This document shows positions 43,854 through 64,000 of a stretch of 64,000 nucleotides of DNA, piece by piece (position 1 is the first letter of the stretch; every line of letters starts with the position of its first letter). The notes beneath the pieces were generated by a model that saw nothing but the letters and a program-made list of their open reading frames with translations, was not told where the DNA came from and did no database searches. The stretch lies in NCBI GenBank assembly GCA_030141605.1, contig JAQGDQ010000264.1:62001-126000 (forward strand). Reading direction: 5' to 3'. Source of the stretch: Tubiluchus corallicola. Lineage: Eukaryota > Priapulida > Priapulimorpha > Priapulimorphida > Tubiluchidae. Position numbers and translations under genes: made by a program.

Positions 43854-46567
43854 TTATATTTTCAGTTTCAACAGCTCGTTAACATACATCCTAGTCAGTA
43901 GTAATTCATTTATGTTCCATTCACTTATATCTTGCGCAGATAGGCCCAACTTGTTGATATACACAGCTTTACATTCAAAAAGATGCTCAGTAGTATCCTC
44001 TGCTACCTGGCATAAAGAACATTTAAGATCCCCTTTATACAGATTTTTGAAATTTGCACCTATCATATTAAGTCTCATTTTCATAATATCTTTCAGTTCG
44101 TCTAACCTTCATTTTTTGACATACATTTGTCTTTGGAAAGTTCTGTTTTTTAAAATCTCAATTTTGTCATAGTTTCTATTCTAGTTTTAAGCTCTTTTTC
44201 TATAAATAAATGAATTTCATTCTTTACATACTTTTCCATCTAGATTTGGTTATTACATTTATATCCACTGTATTTATATCAATATTATATTTATTCATGA
44301 TGTGTTTGATTTCTGAATACCAACATTTATTATTTGCACTTTTAGAACTTGTTTTGCCATTCTTTCATCATTTGAGTTCATTAATAGATGATAATACATA
44401 AATTTTTTATAGTCTATCCTTCAAATCATGGCCAGGTTTTTGATTCACTTAACATGCCCCAATATAAGTCATTTATTTCACCTTACACATTTACAACGGT
44501 TACATATACAATATCTAGTGAAAGGGCCTGAAATGGATATAATACAAATAAGAAATACTGCACAGGAAAAGCCTCAAACACTGTTCACTTATACACGAAG
44601 GTAAATGTGTTGCGGGCAATCAAAAAGCAGGGCTTGTTAGATTGTCCCACACAGTGATAGAAAAAAAAGTAATGGAGATAATCTGAAAATTTAAAGTGAA
44701 TCGTGATAAAAAAAACATTAGTGCTTAAAATGGAATGATGTAATGAATGAAGCTCATATATGGGATGATATAAAGATAGAAAGACAATTATTTGTTAATA
44801 GTATGTAAAATTAAAATAACTTGATTAAGCTATCACCACTGTTTTGCAACTACTGTGAGGATGGATACTGATAGAAATTTTGATTACTCACTGATACTTA
44901 CTTAAAATTTGATTTTTTAGCATTTTTTTAAATCTAGTAATAGATCTGCTATTTTTTGCGGATTGACAAATCTCATTCCAGACTTTTGGTCCTTGATATA
45001 TTATAAAATGTTTAGCTATGTTGGTTCTACAGAAAGGCACAGTGTATTGATTAAATCTTGTATTATGTCTCTTAGATGTCAATTTGACAGGAATTACAAA
45101 AAAAACTTAGGAAATAGTCTATTATTGCATTTATACATGAATACTGCAATATTCAATTTAATTAAATCATCTAATTGCATAATTCTACATTCACGGTAAT
45201 GAAGTAAAGGTACTTCACTACGTTTCTGTAGGCCATACATTAACCTTAAAAATTTTCGTTGCAATGTTTTTAAGCATTCCAGTTTAGATGGATATGTGGG
45301 GCCCCAAATAATGCTGCAGTAATTGAGATAAGGTAAAACCAGACTATTATACAAGATTAGTAAGTGTTCTTTCGAAAGACTGTGTTTCATGATAGTAATG
45401 ATGCCTATATTTTTAACAATTTTAAGTCTGATGTAAGAGATATGTGATTTCCAGTCTAAGTGTTCATGTATGACAATACCTAAGAATTTAATCTGTTTTA
45501 CTTGTTGAATATAACTATTTTCAAGTTGTAATGTCAAATTTGACATTCTCTTGTTTCTTGATCTAAAACTATAAATTTAGTTTTGGAAGCATTTAGTGAT
45601 AATTTATTACTCCTAAACCAGTTTGATATTTGCTGCAATTCATTGTTTATTTCAGCTTCATTAACAGTATTAAACTGGTGTCATCAGCAAACTGCAGGAT
45701 TTTTCCAATATTAATACAATGTTTTATATCATTAATGTACACAAGAAACAAGAGTGGGCCAAATATCGACCCTTGTGGAACACCACAAGATATTAATTTT
45801 GAGTTAGATATATAGTTATTATACTTTACTGCTTGTAACCTGCCAGATAGGTAACTTACAAACCAATTATTTGCAACATCTCTTATTCCATAGTGGTATA
45901 ATTTGTTTAATTAAAATTTTATGATCAACAGTGTCAAAAGCTTTTGATAGATCACAGAAAATACTTACAGATGGCGTACTATCTTTTTGACAAAATTTTT
46001 GCTAGTGCTTCTTTATGTAAGCTTTCTAATTTATCTATTTCCGATTTGGTGAGAATGACCAAGTCTCAGCATTATTGATTATTGATGGTATTACTGTGTT
46101 TCCATACAGCATTAGCCGAACAGCTGTAACAGTAGTTCTAACTTTAGATTCATTACCAATTTTCATAATTTCTAAAATCATAAATTTCATTTTATCTATT
46201 CTTTTTTCAAACATAAGCTGATAATTATTTTTGCTATTAAACCAATCTCCCAAGTGTTTATATTCATGAATTCCTTTAATTTGGCCATTTTTACATTCAA
46301 TATTAGTTCTTTATTGTATTGTTCTCTTTTTTGTCATATTAGGTGCCATGTGTTTTGTTTTTTTAAGTTGAAGGGCCTCATCATTTTTTGAGTTTCTATC
46401 TCCCTAAAATTCTCTGCTCCTTTAATCACTGTTTCTGCAGTCCTTACTGATAACACATCATCCACGTATAACAGGGTGCCAATTTCTAAATCAGGGCCAA
46501 ACATTGTCACTGGATGATTGCTGTATTTATTATATCGTATTACAGGTATTATAAATGTGTTACACAT
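43854..46567 (-). mobile_element. LINE A: reverse-transcriptase retrotransposon, split by another LINE
   Basis: Two separated parts on the minus strand read as one element. 46567-46000 encodes a reverse-transcriptase palm and thumb fragment (IGTLLYVDDVL, then EYKHLGDWFNSKNNY, IGNESKV, IINNAETWS and EIDKLESLHKEALAKI). 44400-43854 encodes the C-terminal part (CWYSEIKHIMNKYNID, then a Cys/His finger CSLCQVAEDTTEHLFEC). Between them lies LINE B. Frameshifts and stops show it is dead. The Y-V-D-D version of the catalytic box is kept. Confidence 0.65.
44470..45995 (-). mobile_element. LINE B: 5'-truncated CR1/Jockey-like retrotransposon nested in LINE A
   Basis: Reading the minus strand from about 45995: FCDLSKAFDTVDHKIL (reverse-transcriptase motif A region), GSIFGPLLFLVYINDI (motif B), LQFADDTSLI (motif C), then 45546-45094 with IKFLGIVIHEHLDWKSHI and LPYLNYCSIIWGPTYPSKLE, and 45082-44888 with IIYQGPKVWNEI, the usual C-terminus. 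A 3' UTR of about 400 bases runs to an AAATAAATGACTTAT-type end near 44470. Stops and a frameshift near 45660 inactivate it. It begins inside the reverse transcriptase, as 5'-truncated insertions do. Confidence 0.7.
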
Positions 46568-46604
46568 CTATACTGTATGATAATGTATGACACCGTTATT
46601 ATGT

Positions 46605-46800
46605 AGAATAGAATAGGATATTTATTTGTTAGTCTCCAACGCTGCAAAAACAAATAAGAACAAAGACCAAGGATTACCGAATCAACCTCTAATCACCCAT
46701 GTCAGTACATAAAATAAAAATTAGAACTCTATCTGAACGTTAAGATTGCACATTAGGAGATACAAGAGTGACACTAGTTAACGCAATGTCACAAATTATT
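46605..46800 (-). mobile_element. LINE C 3' end with ATTCT-type tail
   Basis: On the minus strand the sequence ends GAGACTAACAAATAAATAT, then CCTATTCTATTCTA. It abuts the upstream edge of LINE A, so it may have inserted into it. The 5' limit is a guess. Confidence 0.4.
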
Positions 46801-48548
46801 TGGCACCTAAAAGATTCTAAATAAATTCAGCTTTTACCTGGTATTTGTTTCAGTTTTAAGTCGGTTAGCAAACGGGGCAAGCAGGGGTATCTTTTGTTAT
46901 GTTTTGATTTGTATCAGTGTACCAAAGTGTAAAAAATGAAACACGAAATTTATTGTTATGTATTTTCGTTTTGGCGATTAGCGGCTACGCAGGCGGCATC
47001 ACACGACAGATGATTAAAAAATTTTGTGCGGCGCATTGACTGTAATAATAATATTCTTTTGTTCACCAATAATGTTGGCAACACCGCAATTTCGATAAGC
47101 CAAAATCACTTTTGCCTTTTTAATAAAAGAAGAATACATCTCAATTAAAACAAATTATTAGTTTAAAAAACTGAAAACATTTCATAAAAAGGTAAAACAA
47201 TTGTAGCAATAAGTGTTGTGACGCCGTGTAATAATTAAATCAGGATGTTAGGAAATCAGAGTACTGTGTTCAGGGTTCTCGAGCGTTTCCGTCACTTTTA
47301 TATGCTAAATCTACAGGATAATCATTTATTTGTGTAGGCTACGTGAATTCGCGTCACTGGTGAAACACTTGTGTGCACGTGCAAATTATTTAATCAGAAC
47401 GACAACGGAACTAAAAGCTAATATTTAGATTTAGAATTTAATCAGTGAAACAATAATAGCAAATTAAATTGATAACAATTTCCAACAATACCTAATTCCC
47501 CCAAAAGTAACGTTGGCCGGCTACGCTTCTGTCTCTCATCAGGCGTTTGGATCTATCAACCCCGCTCTTGAGTCTCCAACCATGCCACATCAGCTTTTCA
47601 TCTCCAGCAGTCAGCCGCGTCCTTGCCAGCAACTCCTTGCCAATGGTCACCAATCCAGCCTCTGCATGGACCACGCTTTAAAACTGCTCCAGCAATCCAG
47701 CGGTTGAACTCGTACCTGGTTGCCTCAGCCTTCCAGTAATAAAGCCAAATATCGTCCTTTTGCAGGGTGACAAACAGAACCTTTAGTTCAGACGAACAGA
47801 CAGACCATTGGTCCAGGTATAACTGGTCCTCAGCTGGTTTCCCACTACTATTCAGCGAGAATTTGAGTCCTATTCTGCAGGTAGAAATATGGTTACCAAA
47901 CACTTGCTTCTTGGAATGTCAAGACAGTGTCATCACAGCAAACGACGAATAAACAAAAGTAGACAAAACCATTGTCTTTGTGACAAATCATCTCACTGCA
48001 TACGAGTACCATTAAAAACAGGTTCACACCAAACTTGGTGTTCAGCCATATAAAATAACCTCAGGATGTGGACTAACCAGCAAAACTCCACCACCCTGTA
48101 ACTTTGACAGTCAGAACATAACTAGTGTAAAACACGAACTCTGTAGTAAGATCCCAAAACAGGTTGAAGCCATTTGGTATTCGAATTTTCAGGAAACCTA
48201 ATTACAGGTAAGCAGAGAAATAAGTGGCCAGAGCCATCTACTGTCAAAAACTTACAAAAACACACAATGTAATATAAGTTTAAATAAACAGTGCAATAAA
48301 TCAATCAGGTAATTAGATAATTAATTATGCACACACAATGTCATAGGAAAGATATATCAAAATAGGTGTTGCGACAATGATGGGTGGTATAACCGATCAT
48401 CACAAGTGTGTATTGTGTACTAGCAAATACTTCTTCAGTTTTCTTGTAAGTAAAATTTGTTCTTCCTGAGGAAAGAGGCAAGTTGACTGCATGATAGGCT
48501 GCCTATTATGTAAAAACTAAGCATTTTTATTGATTTATTGATTTTTCT
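46801..48548. other. Unassigned; exon-like minus-strand segment at 47598-47903
   Basis: Around 47500-47900 the GC content rises. A minus-strand frame reads GLKFSLNSSGKPAEDQLYLD and VLFVTLQKDDIWLYYWKAEA, between a good acceptor (CTACCTGCAG) and donor (AACCAG|GTACGA). I recognise no family. No further exons are evident. Confidence 0.3.
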
Positions 48549-48662
48549 CTCCCTCCTTCTCTTAGAGGAAAGAGAGGGAGGGAAAAAGAGTGAGAGAGGG
48601 AGAGAAAGAGAAAGAGAGAGAGACAGAGAGGGAGAGAGACAGACAAAGAGAGAGAGAGAGAG
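48549..48662. repeat. Purine (GAGA/GGGAGA) simple repeat
   Basis: An almost pure A/G tract on the plus strand. It produces Ser/Leu- and Arg/Glu-rich false frames. Confidence 0.9.
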
Positions 48663-49820
48663 ACCTTTTCCTTTTGTTGAAGGTTCTGCCATTTGTTTCT
48701 TGGTCGTTTTACTCCAGTGCGAGGTAGCGGATTTGGCATATTAAAAGTTGCACCCATTTACATGCCCTGCAATTAATCTATATAATTACACATATATTAT
48801 ATTGTAGTTTTTATATAAATAATGCGCACATGCACGCATGCACACAACAAGTCATTGCATAGGGTGCTTCATATATAAATAATCAATACAGTAGTAGAGA
48901 TGAGTAGGACTGAAGTGCCAGCCTAGGCCATCATAACATCTTGATACACCCATGCACACACATTCAGATACATGTATGATTATTGCATTATTACATACAA
49001 AGATTCTATGAAGCTGAGCCTATATATTCAACTATATAAAATGATTGCCCTTAGCACCTAGTCCTGTATAAAATCAATTAATCAATAAATAACATTTATC
49101 AAGACTTGTCTGTGGATTTAGCCACAGGTGTTTTATTAGTACGCTTAAACAAATACATTTTTTACACATAAACAAACTGTATTTAATGAACATTTATTTT
49201 GACGTAAGCCTAACTGAATCTTAAAAACTTAAGCTAAATATAAGTGACGTCTACACATGATATATAAGTGTTATGACCCGCCTGCAGATTCTAATTTATG
49301 CGCCAGGTTGGCTTCTCACCAGAATTCTGTAATGTTATTTTTTGTTCACTGACAATACAAAAGAGGAGTAATGTTGTAAATGCATCTCCATTTGTTCAAC
49401 GTGATTTTATAATCAACTCCAACTCATAACAAAGGCCAAACATGCAGATGCTTAGATTAAGTTGTATTCTGGAAAAATAATTTGCTCTTATGCTGTAAAA
49501 ACATACAACTAATATTAATAATTATCGTATGACAGCATGCATATCATTAATGACATGAACCAGAGTAAGTACATCCAAATAATAGAAAATATAACAAAAA
49601 ATGAAAATGTGCCAGAAATCCTTCGGCGTTCGATTTGGCCTAATGATTCCAGATGAAATAGAGCTCTGGACTATGCTCTGTACTGATTCCACTTTACAAG
49701 CAGCTTCCGGAATATTTTTGTTTATATCCTAACTTCGCAAAATAAAAAGTGTGAGACCATGTGACTCGCCAGGATGGTATAAGGTCTAACCACTCTGATG
49801 TAACCTAAACACAGATGTAT
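48663..49820. other. Intergenic, no recognisable gene
   Basis: AT-rich; nothing supportable seen. Confidence 0.5.
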
Positions 49821-49898
49821 AGTAATAATAATATAACAATAATAATAATAATAATAATAAAATTAATAATAATAGTAATAATAATAATAATAATAATT
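49821..49898. repeat. (AAT)n microsatellite
   Basis: AATAAT units with ATAACA, AATTAA and TAGTAA interruptions. Confidence 0.9.
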
Positions 49899-49900
49899 AC

Positions 49901-50180
49901 TCGGGGGGGGGGAGTAAACCCCTACCGGGCGCATCCCCCGGGTGGCGGATGGGGGACCCCTGGCTCACGAGCCAGGGTGCTCCGAATATTCAAATAAGGA
50001 GCTGTGGACCAAATCCTTCAGGATAGACCTAGCAAGTCACTGAAGTACTTTTGCTCAAGTAACTCATGGCGAACACAACTGAAACAACGTATGAAGACAG
50101 AGACACCTGGAGAGACGCTGTCAAGTGTTCGCCGGCTGACAGATGAAAATCTACCAGGAGGATGGTGAGAAAGGTGAGAA
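49901..50180 (+). mobile_element. Possible LINE remnant between two microsatellites
   Basis: A GC-rich island starts with a run of G, then CCCCCGGGTGGCGGATGGGG, and contains a perfect 9-bp stem (CCCTGGCTC / GAGCCAGGG, 49958-49977). Downstream, a frame encodes TTYEDRDTWRDAVKCSPADR (about 50069-50128). The D-R-x-x-W-R pattern is common at the C-terminus of reverse-transcriptase LINE proteins. The assignment is tentative. Confidence 0.35.
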
Positions 50181-50361
<181 letters not shown>

Positions 50362-52140
50362 GTGCATGACAGTACTTGCATATGGATCAGAGCAAAGAAA
50401 GAGGTTTAGCAAACAGCGTTTGCCTGTCTGTAGTACGATTGTGCGAGAGTGCACAAGGCTTTCTTTGTTAAGTATGTCGAAGATTCCAAATATCAATGAA
50501 GACAATAAAATGCTGTTGAACTTGAAAAGGTGTAGGCAGCAACTGTTACTAGGAGTCTGAACGATAGCAACATCTTTAAACCTTACAAGAATTGAGTGGG
50601 TTGTTCCAGCTATTCGAACTCCTAGGAAGAAAACTAGTAGAAAATGTCTATTGCCACTTTGCTTTATCTCCTGGTGTGCATCGGATGGGGCAATTGCATC
50701 AGACCTGGAAGCACATTTGATGACAATGCTTTTTGCTTGCTTCAGCTTTTCGATGGGCTCATGGACAATCATATCAATCTACTACAGCTACCTGATGGTA
50801 GGACAGTCACTCAAAGCAACAATTGACAGCAGTTCAGGACTTTGTAGTTAAGTGATATAATGACTTGCATATGCGCATTTACATAGATAGCACATTTGAA
50901 GTGGCCTGTAACCAGGGTCTAATTAACAAGTAGAAAGTAAGTGGCAACCTAAAAAAGATGAAACAACTTATTAGCCTTTATAGATCAGCAAACAAAACCA
51001 AGGCTTCAGACCCTAAGATGAGTTAAAGAAACTGGGAGGTATAACATGCATTGCGCAAGAAACCCAGAAAAGCAGATCTCTGTTCTACAAATGTGAATTT
51101 AAGTTCCACCACAACTAGTGTTTTTGATTGGCTAACCAATTAAGGTTAAGGTACTTCACCTACCCTCTGGCTGTCTGTACTATCCATGCTGGATGCCAAA
51201 TCTGTATTTCTTAGGACATGAGGCCTCAAATACATAAGATCAGCATGAGTAACAAAAGCACAATTTTTCAAAATTCTCTTGTCAGTATGCACGACTAATA
51301 AGCATGTATTTTCATTCCTTTGGATTATAATGTATATAATGTATTGTTTTGGTGTTTTGATGTTAAATTTAAATTTTTGCAATGAAGTTTGATCGAGTGT
51401 TTGTCTAGCTCCTTGAATTTCTTCCACATTTCATTAAACCAAAGAAGAAATCATAAGCATACTGTATCCAAATGAGAGTTAGTTCAAGAATGTCCATAAA
51501 TATTGTATAAAGTAGCGTAAACTCATGACTATATGGATCATAAGATCATGTGAGTGATGTGTGGCTGCCTGGATCTTGTGCTCACTCCTGATGATTTCAT
51601 CCTAAAATTTTGGCTGCTAAATCCAGGATGTTACTAAGACAGTTCAGTGGCTTATCTTAGGCTTGAAGGGATATCATTGACAATGAGCCAAACAGTTAGG
51701 TTCTATTTACTCGTGAGCACATCTTGTTGAGTAGACCAGGAACAGTGTTTGAATGTTGGATTCTGGATTGGAAATATAAAAATGCGGGTGCTTAGCTAAT
51801 ATTATAATACATTGTGTTACATACGCCTTCGTCAGAGAGTACAAAAACGATGAGTAATAGCAGAACAGTTTGTTACATCAAAATATAGTTTATCAATTCA
51901 AGGTCGCCTCAAGGTAGCCTAGACTGGAGGCTTGAAGACATCGTGGTTGAACTAAAGATCCTCCAATACATTTTACAGATTGACGTCTCACAATAAGTTT
52001 GTCTCTTATCAATACAAATTGTCAATAATACTTATCAGTAGAACTTTTGAACTTGCACTCCATTTTCAGGCTGGAGATTTGGTGAATTCTAGGCAAGCTG
52101 CTCCAATATTATACCTTGTAAAAATGCAGCCTGTTGTACA
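50362..52140. other. Unassigned
   Basis: A plus-strand ATG frame at 50644-50826 begins with a signal-peptide-like stretch (MSIATLLYLLVCIGWGNCI) and ends after 60 codons. The minus strand also stays open across part of the region. No family is recognised, and the frame may be chance. Confidence 0.3.
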
Positions 52141-52510
52141 GACAGTAAGGGTGAGAATTCTCCATCAGAAATCATATTTGAATCATATCGAATTTTTGAT
52201 TTCCGACCTCGATTCAAGCAGAATTTCAAGATTTCAAATACGAATTCAGATTTAAAGATTTTTGAAAATATATTCAAATTTTAAATAAAAACAGTCCTGC
52301 GAGGACCATGCATATTGCTTAATTTTGTTCTTTGGTAAAAACACTATAGATTGTTTAAAAATTGAACACAGAATCACATAAAATTGTGCTAATTACATGA
52401 CGCTGTCTCAAATGTTTTGTTGATGACAAACTTGACGTGGTAAATTATTCAAATTCCTAATTTTAGGTTCGAATTGATTTCGAATTTAGAAAAACTGGTT
52501 CGAACTGCAA
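52141..52510. repeat. AT-rich repeat with recurring ATTCGAA/TTCAAAT motifs
   Basis: Palindrome-like words (TTCGAAT, ATTCAAA, TTTGAAT, GAATTTC) recur many times in about 370 bases upstream of dishevelled. This could be an old MITE. No termini were found. Confidence 0.35.
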
Positions 52511-53274
52511 TGTTTGATGCTCATGCTTAGCAGACACGAGGTATCTACATTATATTTCTCTATTGATTCAGCAATATTTTTAAGTAATAATTTTTTGCAC
52601 TGTTGTTGACTGTCTTTGTGCCCCTCGGTGAGCTAGCAAAATGTTACGATGTGTAACCGACTCTTATAAAATTGAAAAGACGAGTGTAGTAATAAAATCA
52701 TTTAAATAACGTCTTTCTTTTGGGCTTTCGTACGCCTTAGCACTTCTACTTATCGTTTGTTTATGATAATTGCCTTCAAAATGAACTTTTCTTGGCCTAA
52801 AAAAAATCGATTCTTTATCATCTAAGTTAACCAATTTAGATTAGTATATAATTTGTATTTCCGTGTATTTTTTACCGTAGATGTAAGAAGCTGTATTGGT
52901 ATTACTTGACTAAAAATATTTTTATTTAGGGGAGGACGCGCAGTAGATTCACCAGCCGCAAACAATTGCTCGCCATTTTTCGCGAAGCGAAGCTCTGTTA
53001 TGCTAGTTTAGACTAGAGGTGTTCAAATCCGGTGAGCACTGCTAATATATTCGCCTGAAGTTGTATATATATAAGTACGGTGAATTGGTGTAAGGCGAAT
53101 TGGAAAAGGTGATGTTGTAGAACACTGTAACTTTTGGAAAATGTGATGCGATCATTGACCACGATAGTTTACATTTTATTTGGGTTGTCTGCGACGCCAT
53201 TTTGTAGAGCGGGTCTACTCAATTGTGGTAGACCTGATTGCCTGGTATTTTCGTAATTGGAGAAACTGGAAGGT

Positions 53275-62676
<9,402 letters not shown>

Positions 62677-64000
62677 GTAAGTAGTTCATACATTCACTCC
62701 CTGTTTTCTTTTAAACTCTACAAAAATGTAGCTGCCGCTGTGTGTTTGCTATTTTGGCTTCGTGCATTGGGGCTGGTGGCCCCGCTCACTGCCTGTTATT
62801 TGCACGGCACGTTTGATATAATATACATAATAGAGCCAATTACCCGCACAACATACACCCAGCTTTTATATCTAATTGTTGAAAGCCATTTGCTGGAGAC
62901 CAATTTATAGGGGCTAAGTAGATTGTTGTTGAACTGAGACTTGGGATCGCTGGAGACATGATGACTGGTGAACTACTGCCCGTGCCAGGATAACGAAAAA
63001 CATCTGCTGCGCAAGCAAAAATAAAGTAAATGTTTGGGAGGCGGTTAAACATTTACTGCCAAATTTACGAAATCCGAAGGCTCAGCTGCTCATGGGTTTT
63101 CCTTGATTTGAGTTCGATTAGAATTGAGCAATACCTGATGTTTTGCATGTTAACTACTGAGCTCGACTACTACAATTTTTTCCAAAAATAGCCCACTAAA
63201 GTCTTTTTCTTTCTTGCTCTTAAACATATGTGCTAACATTTCTTTATATTTTTATAGGATTTATAAAAATCCGTGCAGAGTAATGGTTAACATTACATAT
63301 TATGTTACTGCTTCTATAAATACGTACAATACATAACAGTGAATATAGGCCTACAGCGAAAATAGCAATGGAATTAACAGATTCTGTTCAGTCTGCAGCC
63401 TCATAAAGCGGCGAAATTTTAGTTAGCTATAATATAGCTGTATCGATTACACTAGCAAATTTAAGTTTGTTATTTCCGCTTTTCTCTTGGGTCCTTGTTA
63501 CAAGTTGTAAATTTCAACTCAGTGCTGTAAGACGGTCTTTTAGCCCGACCACACAGCTGCTACATGCTTTACAGAAGAAATGCATCCTCATCAACCACTG
63601 AACATCAGCTTCCTGTTAATTATGACTTTGCTGTATATACAATTGTATATAACCCGAGTATGAGGAGCTCTCTTGCATCCTGTCGTACTTCTGGTCACTG
63701 TGTAGAGAAGGAATGATCGGACAGAATCATTAAAGTTGTGGGTTGCCGTTTAACGAATACATAAACAGAGTATCGAAATTTTTATTCCTGGCAGACAACT
63801 AAAAGGGAGGTAAAACAAACTGTTCACACTATTGACCTGTAAGCCTTTTAAATGCAGTGGGAAGTGTAACGAAACATTTCATTTGCAACCATATGGTGGA
63901 TCTTATAGCTACATACAATATAATGTGTGTTGAACAGCATGGTTATTGGTTTTATTAAAGGAAAAACAACTGTTACACAACTCCTTGAATGCTATGAAGA
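62677..64000. other. DVL intron 2, incomplete
   Basis: No further DVL exon is recognised before the window ends. The open frame from 62608 to 62910 runs past the donor and is intronic after 62676. Confidence 0.55.

Noticed and set aside
48435-48757. Arg/Glu- or Ser/Leu-rich ORFs
   Set aside because: These are translations of a purine-rich simple repeat.

Overview
This is an AT-rich stretch of an animal (metazoan) nuclear genome. Its genes carry GT-AG introns of hundreds to thousands of bases. They encode animal-specific or animal-typical proteins: a dishevelled DIX domain, an AIP co-chaperone, a membrane UDP-glucuronosyltransferase, an ABHD17 depalmitoylase and a PACRG-like protein. Degenerate TTAGGG-type repeats and many non-LTR retrotransposon and MITE remnants fit an invertebrate-type genome. 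I cannot name the phylum from sequence alone.

Layout. (1) 1555-4794, plus strand: the last four coding exons of a PACRG-like gene. A pogo/Tigger-type DNA transposon sits in its first visible intron, and a TTAA-flanked piggyBac-like element lies just downstream. (2) About 5.8-12.2 kb: intergenic, with a 66-bp minisatellite at 8.5-8.9 kb, a short hAT-like element with an 8-bp target duplication at 9.46-10.2 kb, and a degenerate 21-bp array at 11.7-11.95 kb. (3) 12609-19302, plus: a complete six-exon UDP-glucuronosyltransferase of 535 residues. Its exon phases join without error, and Arg stands where the catalytic His is expected. (4) 19.3-26.0 kb: palindromic MITEs, a 17-bp minisatellite, a LINE tail and a possible SINE. 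(5) 26029-36141, plus: a complete three-exon ABHD17 gene of 288 residues, with palindromic CRE sites upstream, a polyadenylation signal downstream, and a decayed LINE ORF1 in intron 2. (6) 39402-39843: a MITE with identical 29-base terminal inverted repeats. (7) 41731-42717, minus: an AIP gene with an uninterrupted 328-codon reading frame. (8) 43.8-46.8 kb: one LINE apparently nested in another, with a third LINE tail alongside. (9) 48.5-50.4 kb: long microsatellites. (10) 53275-62676 and beyond, plus: the first two coding exons of dishevelled, split by a 9.1-kb intron that carries a MITE with a roughly 300-bp CT tract.

The genes do not form an operon or a shared pathway. AIP (Hsp90 co-chaperone), ABHD17 (palmitate removal from membrane proteins), dishevelled (Wnt signalling), UGT (ER detoxification) and the PACRG-like protein are ordinary neighbours in an animal chromosome. 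The remaining sequence is mostly decayed mobile DNA and simple repeats. I did not find a clear undescribed multi-gene system. The observations most worth following are the His-to-Arg change in the UGT, the intronless AIP frame, the clean insertion records of several transposons, and the phased short repeats.
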